DNA of 64,000 nt from JAOUEA01 sp963797635 (lineage in GTDB: Bacteria > Actinomycetota > UBA4738 > HRBIN12), in contig CAWCPZ010000009.1 in the NCBI GenBank assembly GCA_963797635.1, forward strand, positions 62,001 to 126,000. The letters are read 5' to 3'. The notes beneath the pieces were generated by a model. The model did not search any database, was not told the DNA's origin, and worked only from the letters and a program-made list of their open reading frames with translations. The position numbers and the translations under genes are program-made. Positions 29,268 to 40,553 of the stretch are shown one piece after another. How positions within the stretch are numbered: the first letter of the stretch is position 1; every line of letters begins with the position of its first letter.

Positions 29268-30342
29268 GTGTCCGTGGAACCGCGGGTAGGCATCGCAGGC
29301 GTCGGCTGGTCGGGGTTCACCCCGACCACGGCGAACGTCTCCTACAAGGAACTGATGTTCGAAGCGGCCCGCGCCGCCTACCTGGAAGCCGGCGTGAACC
29401 CGAGGACCGACGTCGATTCGTTCGTCTGCGCCTCCGAGGACTTCGAAGAGGGCACCAGCATCTTCGACGAATACCTCCCCGACCAGCTCGGCGCCGTGCA
29501 GCGGCCGGTCCACACGGTGGCCTCCGACGGATTGTTCGCCCTGGCCACCGGCGGTGATGCTGATCCGCAGCGAGATCGCCTCGGTGGTCGCGGTCGAGGC
29601 GCACTCGAAGGCCTCGAACGTCGTCTCGCACGGCAGGGTGGCCCGGTTCGCGATGGATCCGGTGCTCAACCGTCCGCTCGGCGTCCCCGCGCTCGCCGTC
29701 GCGGGCCTGGAGATGCAGCGCTACCTCCAGGTGTCGGGACGCACCGCCGCCGACTGCGATGCGGTGGCGAACCGCAACCGGGCTCACGCTGCCTCGAACC
29801 GTCGCGCATCCCACGCCGAGGCGCCGGCGAACGCCGGCGATCCGCTGTGGGAGCCCCTCACCGTGGGTCAGACCGCCGACAGCGTCGACGGCTGCGTCGT
29901 GATCGTGCTGGCCGCCGAGGACCGGGCGGGCGCCGATCCCGTGTTCGTCCAAGGCGTCGGGTGGAACCAGGACGCGCCGTCGCTGGAGAGCCGTGACTGG
30001 GACCGGGCGGCCGCCACGGCGCGCGCCGCCGAGCAGGCGTACGCGCGGGCGGGCGTGACCGCCGCGGACGTCGACGCCGCCGAGGTCGACGACACCTACG
30101 CCTACAAACAGCTCCAGCACCTCGACGCCCTCGGCCTCTCGGACCTCGATCCCGCCCGCGTCAACCGCTCGGGCGGCGCGCTGGGTGAGGGGTACCTGCA
30201 CGAAGGCAACGGCCTCGCGCGCGCCCTCGCCTGCATCGAGCAACTGCGGGCGGGCGAGGCCACCACCGCCGTGGCGCAGTCCTGGCGCGGGGTTCCCAGC
30301 AGCAGCGCCGCCGTCGCGGTCCTGACCCGAGGGGCCGCCTGA
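29268..30342 (+). CDS. Thiolase-family protein (SCP-x/lipid-transfer type), one frameshift
   Basis: Thiolase-fold protein of about 357 residues. The N-terminal part (EPRVGIAGVGWSGF to SDGLFALAT) and the C-terminal part (VMLIRSEIASVVAVEAHSKAS to TRGAA) lie in two frames joined near 29550, where one G too many in ACCGGCGGTG breaks LATAVMLIR. The C-terminal part shows QGVGWNQDAPS and EVDDTYAYKQLQHLDALG, parallel to the next gene product. These non-canonical thiolases act with DUF35 partners. It is directly followed by a second thiolase 3 bases away. Confidence 0.75.
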
Positions 30343-30344
30343 GC

Positions 30345-32054
30345 ATGGCGCGAAGGGTCGCGGTGATCGGCGCCGGCATGACGAAGTTCGTTCGGCGCGC
30401 CCAGGAGACCGGCAAGGAGCTCAGCTGGATCGCGGGCCGGGCGGCATTGGACAACGCGGGGATCGGCCTCGCCGACGTCGACGCCGTGTGCGCGGGCACG
30501 GCACCCGACGCGTTCGACGGCGTGCACCGCAAGGGCGACTACCTCGCGGACGGTTCCGGCGCGTGGGGCAAGCCGTACATCCGCACGTTCGTCGGCGGCG
30601 GCACCGGGGTGTTCGTGCCGATCCAGGCCTGGTACACGATCGCCTCGGGCATGGCCGATGTCGTGCTCGTGCTGGCCGAGGAGAAGATGTCGAGCTGCCA
30701 GCCGCACCCCCAGGGCGCGTTCCTCACGATCTTCGACAACGTGATCGAGCGCCCGCTGGGTCCGAACCTGCTGTGGATCTTCGCCCTGGAGATGCAGCGC
30801 TACATGCAGGCCTACGGCTTGGACAAGCGCGACATCGCGGCCGTCGCCGTGAAGAACAAGCGCAACGCCGCCGACCACCCCAGCGCGCTGCTGGGCCAGG
30901 CCGACATCACCGTGGAGGACGTCCTGGCCTCCGAGGTGCTCGCGCATCCGGTCCAGCGGCTCGACGTCTCCCCCATCAGCGACGGCGCGGTCGCGCTGGT
31001 GATGGCGAGCGAGGAGGCCGCCGCCAAGCTCACCGACTCCCCCGTCTGGGTCCAGGGCGTGGGCTGGAACCTCGACTCCACCTACTGGACCAACCGCGAT
31101 CTCGCCTACCCCGAGTACGTGGAGAACGCCGCTCGCATGGCCTACGACATGGCCGGCGTCACCGAACCGCGCAAACAGATCCACGTCGCCGAGCCGTACG
31201 ACCCGTTCGACTACAAGGAGCTCCACCACCTGGAAGGGCTGCAGCTCTTCGACAAGGGCAAGGCGCCCGAAGCGGCGGCCGCCGGCGTCACCGCGCGCGA
31301 CGGCGATCTGCCGGTGTGCCCCAGCGGCGGGCTGCTGGGCGTCGGCAACCCGATCGCCGCGGCCGGCCTGATGAAGATCGCCGAGCTCTTCTGGCAGCTG
31401 CGCGGCGAAGCGGGAGCGCGTCAGGTCCCCGGCACCCCCGAGCGCGGGGTGGCGCAGGCATGGGGCGACCTGATGCAGGTGGGCACGGTCGTCGTGATGG
31501 GCACCGACGGCGGCCCGTCGACGACCGCCACCCGCCAGGGCACACCGCCGATCGGCCCTCGTGCCACGCCGCTCACCGACGAGGCGTTCCGCAGCGCGGC
31601 CGGCGCGGTCGACGAACCGCTCGACCTGACCTACGAGTGGGACACCGGCGAGGCCATGGGCGCCTTCCTCGAAGGCATGCGGGACGGGCGCGTGGTCGCC
31701 ACCACGTGCGCGCAGTGCGAACGCACCCTGGTCCCGCCGCGGGTGTTCTGCGAACGCTGCTTCCGGCCCACCGACGGATGGACCGAGGTCGAGGCGGTGG
31801 GCACGGTGGAGACGTTCTCGATCTGCCACGTCCGATGGGACATGGTGGCGCTGGATCCGCCCGAGATCCCCGCCGTGATCCGGCTGGACGGCGCCAGCTC
31901 GGGTGGGTTCCTGCACAAGCTCGACGAGGTGGCGCCCGACGACGTCAGCATCGGCATGGCGGTCGAAGCCGTGTGGAAGCCGGCCGAGGAACGAACGGGT
32001 TCCATCCTGGACATCGCGTACTTCCGTCCTCGCCCCGGAGGTGAGGGCCGATGA
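30345..32054 (+). CDS. Thiolase domain fused to DUF35 Zn-ribbon/OB-fold domain
   Basis: A 569-residue fusion. Residues 1 to about 395 are a SCP-x-type thiolase (RVAVIGAGMTKFVRR, YTIASGMADVVLVLAEEK, CPSGGLLGVGNPIAAAG). The rest is a DUF35 module with a zinc ribbon CAQCERTLVPPRVFCERC and an OB-fold. In archaea the separate DUF35 protein bridges thiolase and HMG-CoA synthase. Here the scaffold is covalently attached and a second stand-alone DUF35 protein follows with an ATGA overlap. A role in ketone or branched acyl-CoA cleavage or condensation is inferred. Confidence 0.85.
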   Translation: MARRVAVIGAGMTKFVRRAQETGKELSWIAGRAALDNAGIGLADVDAVCAGTAPDAFDGVHRKGDYLADGSGAWGKPYIRTFVGGGTGVFVPIQAWYTIASGMADVVLVLAEEKMSSCQPHPQGAFLTIFDNVIERPLGPNLLWIFALEMQRYMQAYGLDKRDIAAVAVKNKRNAADHPSALLGQADITVEDVLASEVLAHPVQRLDVSPISDGAVALVMASEEAAAKLTDSPVWVQGVGWNLDSTYWTNRDLAYPEYVENAARMAYDMAGVTEPRKQIHVAEPYDPFDYKELHHLEGLQLFDKGKAPEAAAAGVTARDGDLPVCPSGGLLGVGNPIAAAGLMKIAELFWQLRGEAGARQVPGTPERGVAQAWGDLMQVGTVVVMGTDGGPSTTATRQGTPPIGPRATPLTDEAFRSAAGAVDEPLDLTYEWDTGEAMGAFLEGMRDGRVVATTCAQCERTLVPPRVFCERCFRPTDGWTEVEAVGTVETFSICHVRWDMVALDPPEIPAVIRLDGASSGGFLHKLDEVAPDDVSIGMAVEAVWKPAEERTGSILDIAYFRPRPGGEGR

Positions 32055-32485
32055 GCCGAACGATCCACGGCGACCTGCCGGTGCGGTTCCGCTACACGCC
32101 GGGCGTCGCGAACACCTCGTTCTTCGAGGCGCTGCGCGACCGGGGCGTGGTGCTGGGCTCGCGGTGCGAGGCGTGCGCCGTCACCTACGTGCCCGCCCGG
32201 ATGTTCTGCGAGCGCTGCTTCGCCGAACTCACGCCCGGCATCGAGTGCGGTCCCGGCGGTTCGGTCGAATCCTTCACGATCGGGCATGTGGGCATCGACG
32301 GTGAAGCGCTGGACGAACCCGTCGCGGTCGCCCTCGTGCGCCTCGACCGCGCCGACACCGTCCTGATGCACCGCCTGCTCGGCATCGAGGCGCCCGCGAT
32401 CGGCATGCGCGTGACGGCGAGGCTGCGCCCGCAAGCGGAACGATCCGCCTCGATCCTGGACATCGAGGGCTTCGAGCGGGAGTAG
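32051..32485 (+). CDS. DUF35 Zn-ribbon/OB-fold protein
   Basis: A 144-residue stand-alone DUF35 protein. The zinc ribbon is CEACAVTYVPARMFCERC, followed by the OB-fold segment SVESFTIGHVG and the ending RSASILDIEGFE, nearly the same as the end of the fused domain upstream (TGSILDIAYF). The ATG overlaps the thiolase stop (ATGA). It probably scaffolds the frame-broken thiolase at 29268, giving two thiolase-DUF35 pairs. Confidence 0.85.
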   Translation: MSRTIHGDLPVRFRYTPGVANTSFFEALRDRGVVLGSRCEACAVTYVPARMFCERCFAELTPGIECGPGGSVESFTIGHVGIDGEALDEPVAVALVRLDRADTVLMHRLLGIEAPAIGMRVTARLRPQAERSASILDIEGFERE

Positions 32486-32499
32486 CGCCGCCCATCGGG

Positions 32500-32835
32500 T
32501 CAGCCGATGACCCAGAACTCCTTGAACGGCGGCGTGACGTGCCACGTGGTTTCGGTGCCGGCCGGGATCGAGGCGAGCACGCCAGGCCGCAGCTCCAGGG
32601 TGGGACCGCCGGTGATCTCGACGCGGGCTTCTCCCTCGAGGACGATCAGGGTCTCCCTGGACGGCGGCGTGTAGACCACCGGTTCGGACGGCGTCGCCCC
32701 CACGAAGCGCGACATCCCGGCGTCGATCCCCACCTCGGTGCACAGCACGTGGAGGTCACCGCCCACCTCGGGATCGAACTCCCACTCGTCGGTGTCGGTG
32801 TGCGACAGGAACACGCCGGGGTGGATCTCAGCCAT
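32500..32835 (-). CDS. Small cupin-domain protein
   Basis: A 111-residue single-domain cupin. The beta-barrel core reads TLIVLEGEARVEITGGPTL and PGVLASIPAGTETTWHV, which carries one His of the usual metal site. ATG 32835 is preceded by GAGGAGGACGG. Cupins of this size bind metals or small ligands and often act in sugar or amine metabolism. No specific function can be assigned. It is divergent from the acyl-CoA dehydrogenase. Confidence 0.75.
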   Translation of the reverse strand: MAEIHPGVFLSHTDTDEWEFDPEVGGDLHVLCTEVGIDAGMSRFVGATPSEPVVYTPPSRETLIVLEGEARVEITGGPTLELRPGVLASIPAGTETTWHVTPPFKEFWVIG

Positions 32836-32931
32836 CTCCGTCCTCCTCGTTCCGCGGTTCCGGCACCGTAGCCCAGCGGCCGGACGCGCGCTGCCCACCC
32901 ACCTCGCGAGGGTGCCGTAGGCTGGCCGTCC

Positions 32932-34087
32932 ATGGACTTCGATCTGTCGGCAGAGCAGCAGGAGCTCCGCGCGGTCGTGCGCGCGTTCGCCGACGAGGTC
33001 GTCGCTCCGGCCGCCGAGGTGCACGACCGCGAGGCCACGTTCCCGCTCGAGGTCGTGCAACAGATGGCCGAACTGGGCTTCTTCGGATTGACCCTCCCCG
33101 AGGCGTACGGGGGTTCGGACGCCGGCACGCTCAGCCTTCGCCGTGGTGCTCGAAGAACTCGGCCGAGCCGACCAGTCGGTGGCGGTCACGGTGTCGGTGT
33201 CGGGCAGCCTGGCGGGCGGCATGATCGCGCGCCTGGGCACCGACCAGCAGAAGGAGCGCTGGCTCCCCGACCTCGCCGCGGGAACCGCCCTCGCCTCGTT
33301 CGCGCTGACCGAGCCGGGTGGTGGCTCCGACGCCGCCGCCGCTCGCACCACGGCGAAACTCGAGGACGGCGAGTGGGTGCTCGAAGGTTCGAAGGCGTTC
33401 ATCACCAACAGCGGCACGCCGATCACCTCCGTGCACGTGGTGGCGGCGGTCACCGACCCGGGACAGGGACCACGCGGCCTCAGCTCGATCCTGGTCCCAG
33501 CCGGGACCGAGGGTCTCACCGTGGGTCCGGCCTACCGCAAGATGGGATGGCACGCCGGAGACACGCACGAGCTCGCGTTCGACGGCTGCCGCGTCCCCGA
33601 GGATCACCTGCTCGGTGAACGCGGACGAGGCTTCTCCCAGGCGCTGTCGTCGCTGGACGGTGGGCGGATCGCGATCGGGGCCATCGCCACCGGCCTCGCG
33701 CAGGCCTGCCTGGATCACAGCCTCGCCTACGCCACCGAGCGCGAAGCGTTCGGCAAGCGGATCGGCACCTACCAGTTGATCCAGGCCAAGCTGGCCGACA
33801 TGCGGGCCAAGACCGAGGCCGCGAGGCTCCTCACCCACCGGGCGGCGTGGCTCCGCGATCAGGGCCGGCCCCACGTGGCGGAGGCCGCCACCGCGAAGCT
33901 GGTCGCCAGCGAGGCCGCCGTCTGGTGCGCGCGCGAGGCCGTGCAGATCCACGGGGGATACGGCTACATCGAGGAGTTCCCGGTGGCGCGCTTCTACCGC
34001 GATGCCAAGGTGCTGGAGATCGGCGAAGGCACCAGTGAGATCCTGCGGCTCGTCATCGCGAGGGACCTGGGCGCGCCCTCGGCGTGA
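32932..34087 (+). CDS. Acyl-CoA dehydrogenase (one frameshift)
   Basis: Flavoprotein of the short/branched-chain acyl-CoA dehydrogenase type, about 384 residues. The first 65 residues (MDFDLSAEQQELRAVVR to EAYGGSDAGTLSL) and the remainder are in different frames, joined near 33130. Family motifs are FALTEPGGGSDA, SKAFITNSG, YATEREAFGKRIG, QIHGGYGYIEE and the IGEGTSEI segment. The frame change lies in a normal coding stretch without loss of conserved residues, so I read it as a sequence error. Confidence 0.85.
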
Positions 34088-34103
34088 CCCGCGGGAGCGA
34101 CCG

Positions 34104-34710
34104 ATGCCCCAGGGGACCTACACCGTGCTCGACGACGGCCCACCCGTCGGCACCGAGTCGTTCCGATGCGCGCCGGGCCCGATGGGCTGGCGTTCGTTCA
34201 GCGAGATCGACACCGCCGTCCCGGCTCCTCACCATGAGATCGTCGATGTGGCGGTCGACAACGAGTGGCGTATCGCGCGGGTCCGCATCGACACCGGTGA
34301 GCACGACATCCTGCTCGAGCCACAAGGGGACGTCCTCACCGGCTTCCGGGACCGCCGGCCGATCGAGATCCCGTGGGGACCGGATCTGCATCTGGACTAC
34401 TTCACGCCCACCACCAACGCCGTCACGACGAAACGGCTGGTGACGGGCAGCACCGAGATCGACGTGGTCTACCTCGAACCGGTCACCCTGGAACCCTCAC
34501 GCGTGCGCCAGCGGTACGAACACCTCGGCGACGAAGCAGGTCGAGACCCCGGCGGGTCGGTTCGCCGCGACGCGGTGGCGGTTCACCGACATCGGGACGG
34601 GGTGGACCAGCGATCTGTGGGTGGCCGGCGACGTGGTGGTGCGCTACGACCGGCTGTTCACCCTGGAGACCTACGAGGCCGGCGCCTCGGGGGCACCGCT
34701 CCTTCCATGA
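34104..34710 (+). CDS. Protein of unknown function with putative glycolipid-binding-like features (one frameshift)
   Basis: About 201 residues in two frames joined near 34530. The first part runs from MPQGTYTVLDDGPPVGTE through TKRLVTGSTEIDVVYLEP. The second frame continues KQVETPAGRFAATRWRFT, DLWVAGDVVVRYDRLFTLE and stops at 34708-34710. The beta-rich, repetitive strand pattern suggests a lipocalin- or glycolipid-binding-like barrel, but no motif is decisive. It starts 16 bases after the acyl-CoA dehydrogenase and is probably in its operon. Confidence 0.55.
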
Positions 34711-34711
34711 C

Positions 34712-34740
34712 GGAAGCCGGCCCCATCGGGACCGGCTTCC
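34712..34740. terminator. Bidirectional terminator-like hairpin between convergent genes
   Basis: Inverted repeat GGAAGCCGG...CCGGCTTCC around CCCATCGGG, giving a long GC stem with a four-base loop and one unpaired C-A position. It sits between the end of the unknown gene (34710) and the end of yceI (34768). No U-tract follows on either side, so its termination function is inferred from the stem and position. Confidence 0.6.
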
Positions 34741-34767
34741 GCACGGGCATGTCTGGAACGGGATCGA

Positions 34768-35332
34768 TCAGACGAGCTTGGCCTCGATGTCGATCACGAT
34801 GTCGATCTTCTTGCTCACCAGCCAGCCGCCGGTCTCGACGGCCATGTTCCAGGTGAGGTCCCAGTCCTCGCGATCGACGCTCGCCTTGGCCTCGGCCGCG
34901 ATGAACGTCTTCTCGAACGGGTCCGTGCCCCAGCCCAGGAACTCACCGGTCAGGGTGATCGGCTTGGTGATGTCCTTGACCGTGAGGTCGCCATCGAGCT
35001 CGAACCCGGTGCCACCCGTGTGTCGGATGGCCGTGCTGTGGAACGTCATCACCGGGTACTCGTCGGACTCGAAGAAGTCCGCGCTGCGCAGATGGTCGTC
35101 GCGCTGCTGGAAGTTCGACGTCACGCTCGCCGTCTTGACCTCGACGTCGACGCTGGAGTCCTGCGGGCGTCTCCCCGACGACGATCGTGCCGCTGTACTC
35201 GTCGAACCGACCCCGCACCTTCGTGAGGATGTGCCGGGCCTCGAACCCGATCACCGTGTGGCTGGCGTCGAGCTCGTACTTGCCTGCGGGCGGAAGGGTG
35301 ACGCCGTCGATCTCGCGCTGTTCCGTTGCCAT
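34768..35332 (-). CDS. YceI-family lipid-binding protein (one frameshift)
   Basis: YceI proteins are lipocalin-like barrels that bind isoprenoid-type lipids. The N-terminal piece (KYELDASHTVIGFEARHI, then FDEYSGTIVVGE) and the C-terminal piece (FFESDEYPVMTFHSTAI, DGDLTVKDITKPITL) lie in two frames joined near 35165. The joined length of about 187 residues is normal. No signal peptide is visible, so it is probably cytoplasmic. It is divergent from an HxlR regulator, a common arrangement for stress-linked yceI genes. Confidence 0.8.
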
Positions 35333-35386
35333 GGTTCCGACCTCCTGGTGCTCGGCCCGTCGCCCCTCGCGACGGTGCTCATATAT

Positions 35387-35407
35387 GGACTAACAGAACC
35401 GGAGTCC
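35387..35407. promoter_or_regulatory. Inverted repeat GGACT-N11-AGTCC, candidate HxlR operator
   Basis: A perfect 5+5 inverted repeat with an 11-base spacer in the AT-richer 136-base gap between yceI (start 35332) and hxlR (start 35469). HxlR/MarR-type winged-helix dimers bind such palindromes in divergent promoters. Evidence is symmetry and location only. Confidence 0.4.
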
Positions 35408-35468
35408 CTCTCTATTCCAGAGTTGCTCAGGAATCAAAACCCTGCATCCGATGGTTGCTGATGGAAGG

Positions 35469-35825
35469 ATGGAGAACGCGATGACCGAACCCGCGGCGGA
35501 ATCGCCGATCTGCGAGCACTTCCAGCGCGCTGCCGACCTGATCGGCCGGCGGTGGAACCCGCAGATCCTGCGTGGCCTCCAGTCGGGCGTCACCCGCTTC
35601 TCCGACCTGAAGACGGGGATCCCCCAGATCAGCGACGCGATGCTGTCCGAGCGCCTGAAGGAACTCGAAGCCGAGGGCATCGTGACCCGGGTGGTCACGC
35701 CGGCCACCCCGGTGCGGATCACCTACGGGCTCACCGAACGCGGCATGGACCTGTCCAAGGTCATGGACGAGCTGGGTCAGTGGGCCGAGCGCTGGGCCGA
35801 CGCACCGGCCGCCACGGCTCGGTAG
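35469..35825 (+). CDS. HxlR-family winged-helix transcriptional regulator
   Basis: A 118-residue HxlR regulator. The conserved ICEHFQRAADLIGRRWNPQIL opens the domain, followed by RFSDLKTGIPQISDAMLSERLKEL (recognition helix) and the wing VRITYGLTERG. The usual N-terminal redox Cys is present in the PICEHF segment, so thiol sensing is possible. ATG 35469 is used; ATG 35481 is an equally good alternative. It probably regulates the divergent yceI gene. Confidence 0.85.
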   Translation: MENAMTEPAAESPICEHFQRAADLIGRRWNPQILRGLQSGVTRFSDLKTGIPQISDAMLSERLKELEAEGIVTRVVTPATPVRITYGLTERGMDLSKVMDELGQWAERWADAPAATAR

Positions 35826-35837
35826 GTTCCTCACGCG

Positions 35838-36221
35838 ATGGCCGACCCCTATCAACTCTGGGAGCTGCGGAACCCCGATGGCGGCCCGACGGGCCTGGAA
35901 TGGGCGCGAGCCAAGATCGGGATCGTGGACCGGGTGCTGCTCCACGCGGCGCCGGAACGGGTCGACGTCCAGATCTACGACGAGGCCGGCGGGCTCGTCG
36001 CCCAAGGCCGTGACCTCGCCGCCGAGGGCGCCACGCCGATCTCGCGACTGACGTTGAACGAAGGACGCTTCGAGCGGGAGAACATCTGGCCCACCGAGGC
36101 CGATCTCGGCACCGTCGTCATCCTGCCGGGCGGAGAAGCCGGGATCCTCACGGCCTGGTGGAACGCCGACGACGAACGCTCGTGGCGATGGAGCATCGAG
36201 CTGTCGAACTCGCTCGACTAG
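35838..36221 (+). CDS. Conserved hypothetical protein, 127 residues
   Basis: Not assigned to a known family. The protein begins MADPYQLWELRNPDGGPTG, is mostly beta-strand in pattern, and is rich in Trp near the end (AWWNADDERSWRWSIELSN). No signal peptide, membrane helix or metal motif is seen. It follows the HxlR regulator by 12 bases on the same strand. Its stop is 2 bases from the convergent dehydrogenase gene's stop. Confidence 0.6.
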   Translation: MADPYQLWELRNPDGGPTGLEWARAKIGIVDRVLLHAAPERVDVQIYDEAGGLVAQGRDLAAEGATPISRLTLNEGRFERENIWPTEADLGTVVILPGGEAGILTAWWNADDERSWRWSIELSNSLD

Positions 36222-36223
36222 AG

Positions 36224-37103
36224 TCAGCCGCCGGCTTCGCGTTCCAGCTCCGCGAACAGCCCGGAGTGGTCGCGGTCGCCGTCGCCGGCATCGACCGCCT
36301 TCTGCAGCTGCTCGGTGACCACGGCGAACGACGGGATCGGTGAACCCGCCTCGGCCGCGGCGCCTTCGACGATGCGAGCGTCCTTGCGGTGCAATCGGAT
36401 CCGGAACCCTGGATCGAACGTGCGGTCGAGCATCCGCTGACCGTGCACCTCCAGGATCTTCGAGCCCGCGAACCCTCCGAGCAGCGCCTCACGCACCTTG
36501 GCGGCGTCCACGCCCGAACGTTCGGCCAGCAGCAGCGCTTCGGCGACGGCTTCGATCGTGGCCGCCACCACCAACTGGTTGCACGCTTTGCACACCTGTC
36601 CTGCGCCGCTCGGTCCGACGTGCACGATGTTCTTGCCCAACGCCTCGAACACCGGCGTGGCGCGGGCGAACGCATCGTCGGTCCCACCGACCATGATCGA
36701 GAGCGCCGCGTCGATCGCGCCTTTCTCCCCGCCGCTCACCGGTGCATCCAGCATCGCGACGTCCTTCGCGGCGAACGCGTCCGCCATCACGCGCGTCGGA
36801 CCGGGATCGATCGAGCTCATGTCGACGACCAGCGACCCGGGTGCGGCGCCTTCCAGCACGCCCCCACCGCCGGTGAGGACCTGTTCGACGTCGGTCGTGT
36901 CGGGCAGCATCGTGATCGTGATGTCGCTCGCCTCGGCCACGGCGGCCGGGCCCTCGGCCCTGGCGGCACCGGCCTCGACCAGCTCGCTCGACGGGGCCGT
37001 CCGAGCGCGAGTACACCGTGAGCGGGAAGCCGGCGGCGAGCAGGTTCCGCGCCATCGGCTTGCCCATGATGCCCAGGCCGATGAACCCGATGCGATCACC
37101 CAT
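36224..37103 (-). CDS. 3-hydroxyisobutyrate dehydrogenase-family reductase (one frameshift)
   Basis: NAD(P)-dependent beta-hydroxyacid dehydrogenase of about 292 residues. The start MGDRIGFIGLGIMGKPMARN carries the Rossmann signature. The frame shifts near 36990 and continues with ITITMLPDTTDV, DAPVSGGEKGAIDAAL and VGPSGAGQVCKACNQL, which includes the catalytic Lys region. Family members reduce tartronate, succinate or methylmalonate semialdehydes. Its gene begins 2 bases after a class III aminotransferase stop, so it may reduce the semialdehyde that aminotransferase forms. Confidence 0.82.
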
Positions 37104-37105
37104 CC

Positions 37106-38441
37106 TCAGGCCTCCATCGCGGCGTCGGAGATCTCGAGCGCCCGGTCGATGATCTCGAACCCTTCGCCGAGCTGCTCCTCGGTGATGCACAGCGGCGGGT
37201 TCGTCATCACGTTCCACCAGCGGATGAACGTCGCGAGCCCGTTGTCGATCAGGAACCTGTTCAGCTGCTGCATCGTGTCGTTCATCTGGTTGTAGGGCGA
37301 CATCGGCTCCATCGTGTCGCGGTTCTTCACGAGCTCGATGATCCCGAACAAGCCGATGTTCCGCGTCAGACCGACGCTGGGGTGCTTGGCGGCGAGGGCC
37401 TCATGGTGCGCACGCATCACCGGGATCGAGGCGCTTGGCGTTGCCCACCAGGTCGTCGTCCTCCAGCACGTCGATCGCGGCGATCGCCGCGGCCACGCCC
37501 AGCGGGTGGGTGTTGTAGGTGAGGCCGCCCCAGAACACGTTGTCCTCGAAGTGCGCCGCGATCTCCGGGGACAGCCCCACGGCGCCGAGCGGCGCGTACG
37601 ACGAGGTCAGCCCCTTGGCCGTGGTGATGAGGTCGGGCACGACGTTCCAGTGGTCGACGGCGAACCATTCACCGGTCCTGCCCCAGCCGCACATCACCTC
37701 GTCGGCGATCATCACGATGCCGAACTTCGTGCAGAGCTCGCGGACACCCTGCAGGTACCCGTCGGGCGGGATCAGGATCCCGTTCGTGCCGACGACGGTC
37801 TCCAGGATGAAGGCCGCGATCGTCTGCGGCCCTTCCAGCTCGATCGTCTCTTCCAGGATCGCGAGCGCGGTCTCCGCGTCGTCCATCCCGCGCTGCGGAC
37901 CGTGGTAGGGGTCGAGCACGTGCACCACGCCCGGCATGGGCGGCTGCTCGTTCGGCCAGCGACGCGGATCACCCGTCAGCATCATCGTGCCGTAGGTCGA
38001 ACCGTGGTAGCTGCGGTAGCGAGCCATCACCTTCTGCCGTCCCGTGACGAGCTTGGCGATCTTCACGGCGTTCTCGTTCGCCTCGGCCCCCGCCAAGGTG
38101 AAGAACGTCTTCTCCATGTCGCCGGGCCACAGCCCGGCGAGGCGCTTGCCCAGCACCGCGCGTCCCTCGAAGGCCTGGAAGGGCGAGATGTACGGGAGCT
38201 TCTCGGCCTGACGTGCGATCGCTTCGGTGACGCGCTTGTCGCCGTGCCCGATGTTCACCCCCATCAACTGGGAACTGAAGTCGAGCCAGCGCCGGCCGTC
38301 GGCGCCGTACATGTACACGCCTTCGGCGCGGTCGATCGCGAGCGGCGACGCCTTCGACTGCGCCTGCCAGTCATACAGCGTGTAGCGCTTGGAATCGGCG
38401 ACGATCTGCTCGGCGCTCATGGAGCCGATGTCGGTGGCCAT
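37106..38441 (-). CDS. Class III PLP aminotransferase (one frameshift)
   Basis: Omega-amino-acid type aminotransferase of about 445 residues. Motifs are GADGRRWLDFSSQLMGVNIGH, YRSYHGSTYGTMMLTGD, IADEVMCGWGRTGEWFAVDH and the PLP-lysine region LITTAKGLTSSYAPLGAV. Near 37430 the frame shifts and the C-terminal domain (AAKHPSVGLTRNIGLFG) continues to 37106. It resembles taurine- or beta-alanine-pyruvate aminotransferases; the substrate is not provable. ATG 38441 follows a GAGGGA sequence; 38468 is an alternative start. It is in line with the first Pot-type transporter. Confidence 0.85.
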
Positions 38442-38478
38442 GGTCGTTCCCTCTCTCGTCTCGGTCATGCGCGCGCCT

Positions 38479-39653
<1,175 letters not shown>

Positions 39654-39657
<4 letters not shown>

Positions 39658-40553
39658 GCGTCGATCCTGTTCAGTCGGGCGAGCCGGTAGGCGACCAGGG
39701 ACAGCACCACCGACATCGCGAGGAGGAGGAACGTCAACGCGGACCCAGCACCCCAGTCGCCCTGCTCGAGGATCAGGTTCCGAACCCGCTGGCCCAACAT
39801 GAAGGATCCGGCCCCGCCCACGATGTCCGAGGTCACGAAGTCGGTCAGCATCGGGATGTAGACCAAGATCATCGCGACGAAGATGCCGGGGGCAGCGAGC
39901 GGGATCAGGATCTTGCGCGACTGTTGCCACCACCCTGCTCCCAGGTCCGTGGCGGCTTCGAACATCGACGGTTCGATCGCCTTCATCGCGGCATAGATCG
40001 GGATCGTGGTGTACGTGATGTAGGTCGTGGCCAGCGTGAGGATCACGGCGAATCGGCTGTACAACAGCCACTCCACCGGCGGACCCGGGATCAGCCAGTT
40101 GAAGATCCCGTTCCGGCCGAGGATGACCTGCCAGGCGTAGACCTTCACGACCGGCGCCAGCTCATCCGCCAGGACCAGGGACAACAGCAGGAAGAGCTCC
40201 CACTTGCCGGCTTTGAACACCATGAAGTAGGCGAGCGGCAGGGCGATCACCAACATGATCGCCATCGCCGTCGTCGCGATCGTGAAGGTGGTCCAGGCGA
40301 TGTGGGGGTTGAGGTCGTTGGTGAGCACCTCGGTGTAGTGGCTGAGCGTGTACCCGCTGCTCACCAGCGGCGGGAACTTGACCACGCTCATCTGCATCAT
40401 GATCAGCAAGGGCAACAGGAAGAACAGCACCAGGAGGGTGACCGGCGCGAACAGGATGCCCAGCGCCCCCCGGCTCTGTCGCGTACCCGAGCCCCTCGGA
40501 CGCTTGCCCTCCGAGCCCTTCGGGATCTCCAGGACCTCGCCGACGCTCGCCAT
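39654..40553 (-). CDS. potB: Spermidine/putrescine-type ABC permease (PotB type), copy 1
   Basis: Inner-membrane permease of 299 residues with six predicted helices, from GILFAPVTLLVLFFLLPLLI to LLLAMSVVLSLVAYRLARL. The EAA-loop equivalent is EAATDLGAGWWQQSRKILIPLAAPG, which contacts PotA. The ATG overlaps the stop of potC (TGATG) and the stop overlaps potA (ATGA), so the operon is tightly coupled. Confidence 0.92.

Noticed and set aside
32497..32513. GGGTCA-GCCGA-TGACCC hairpin as a terminator between the DUF35 and cupin genes
   Set aside because: It has only a 6-bp stem, no U-tract, and overlaps the cupin stop codon. Too weak to list as a feature.
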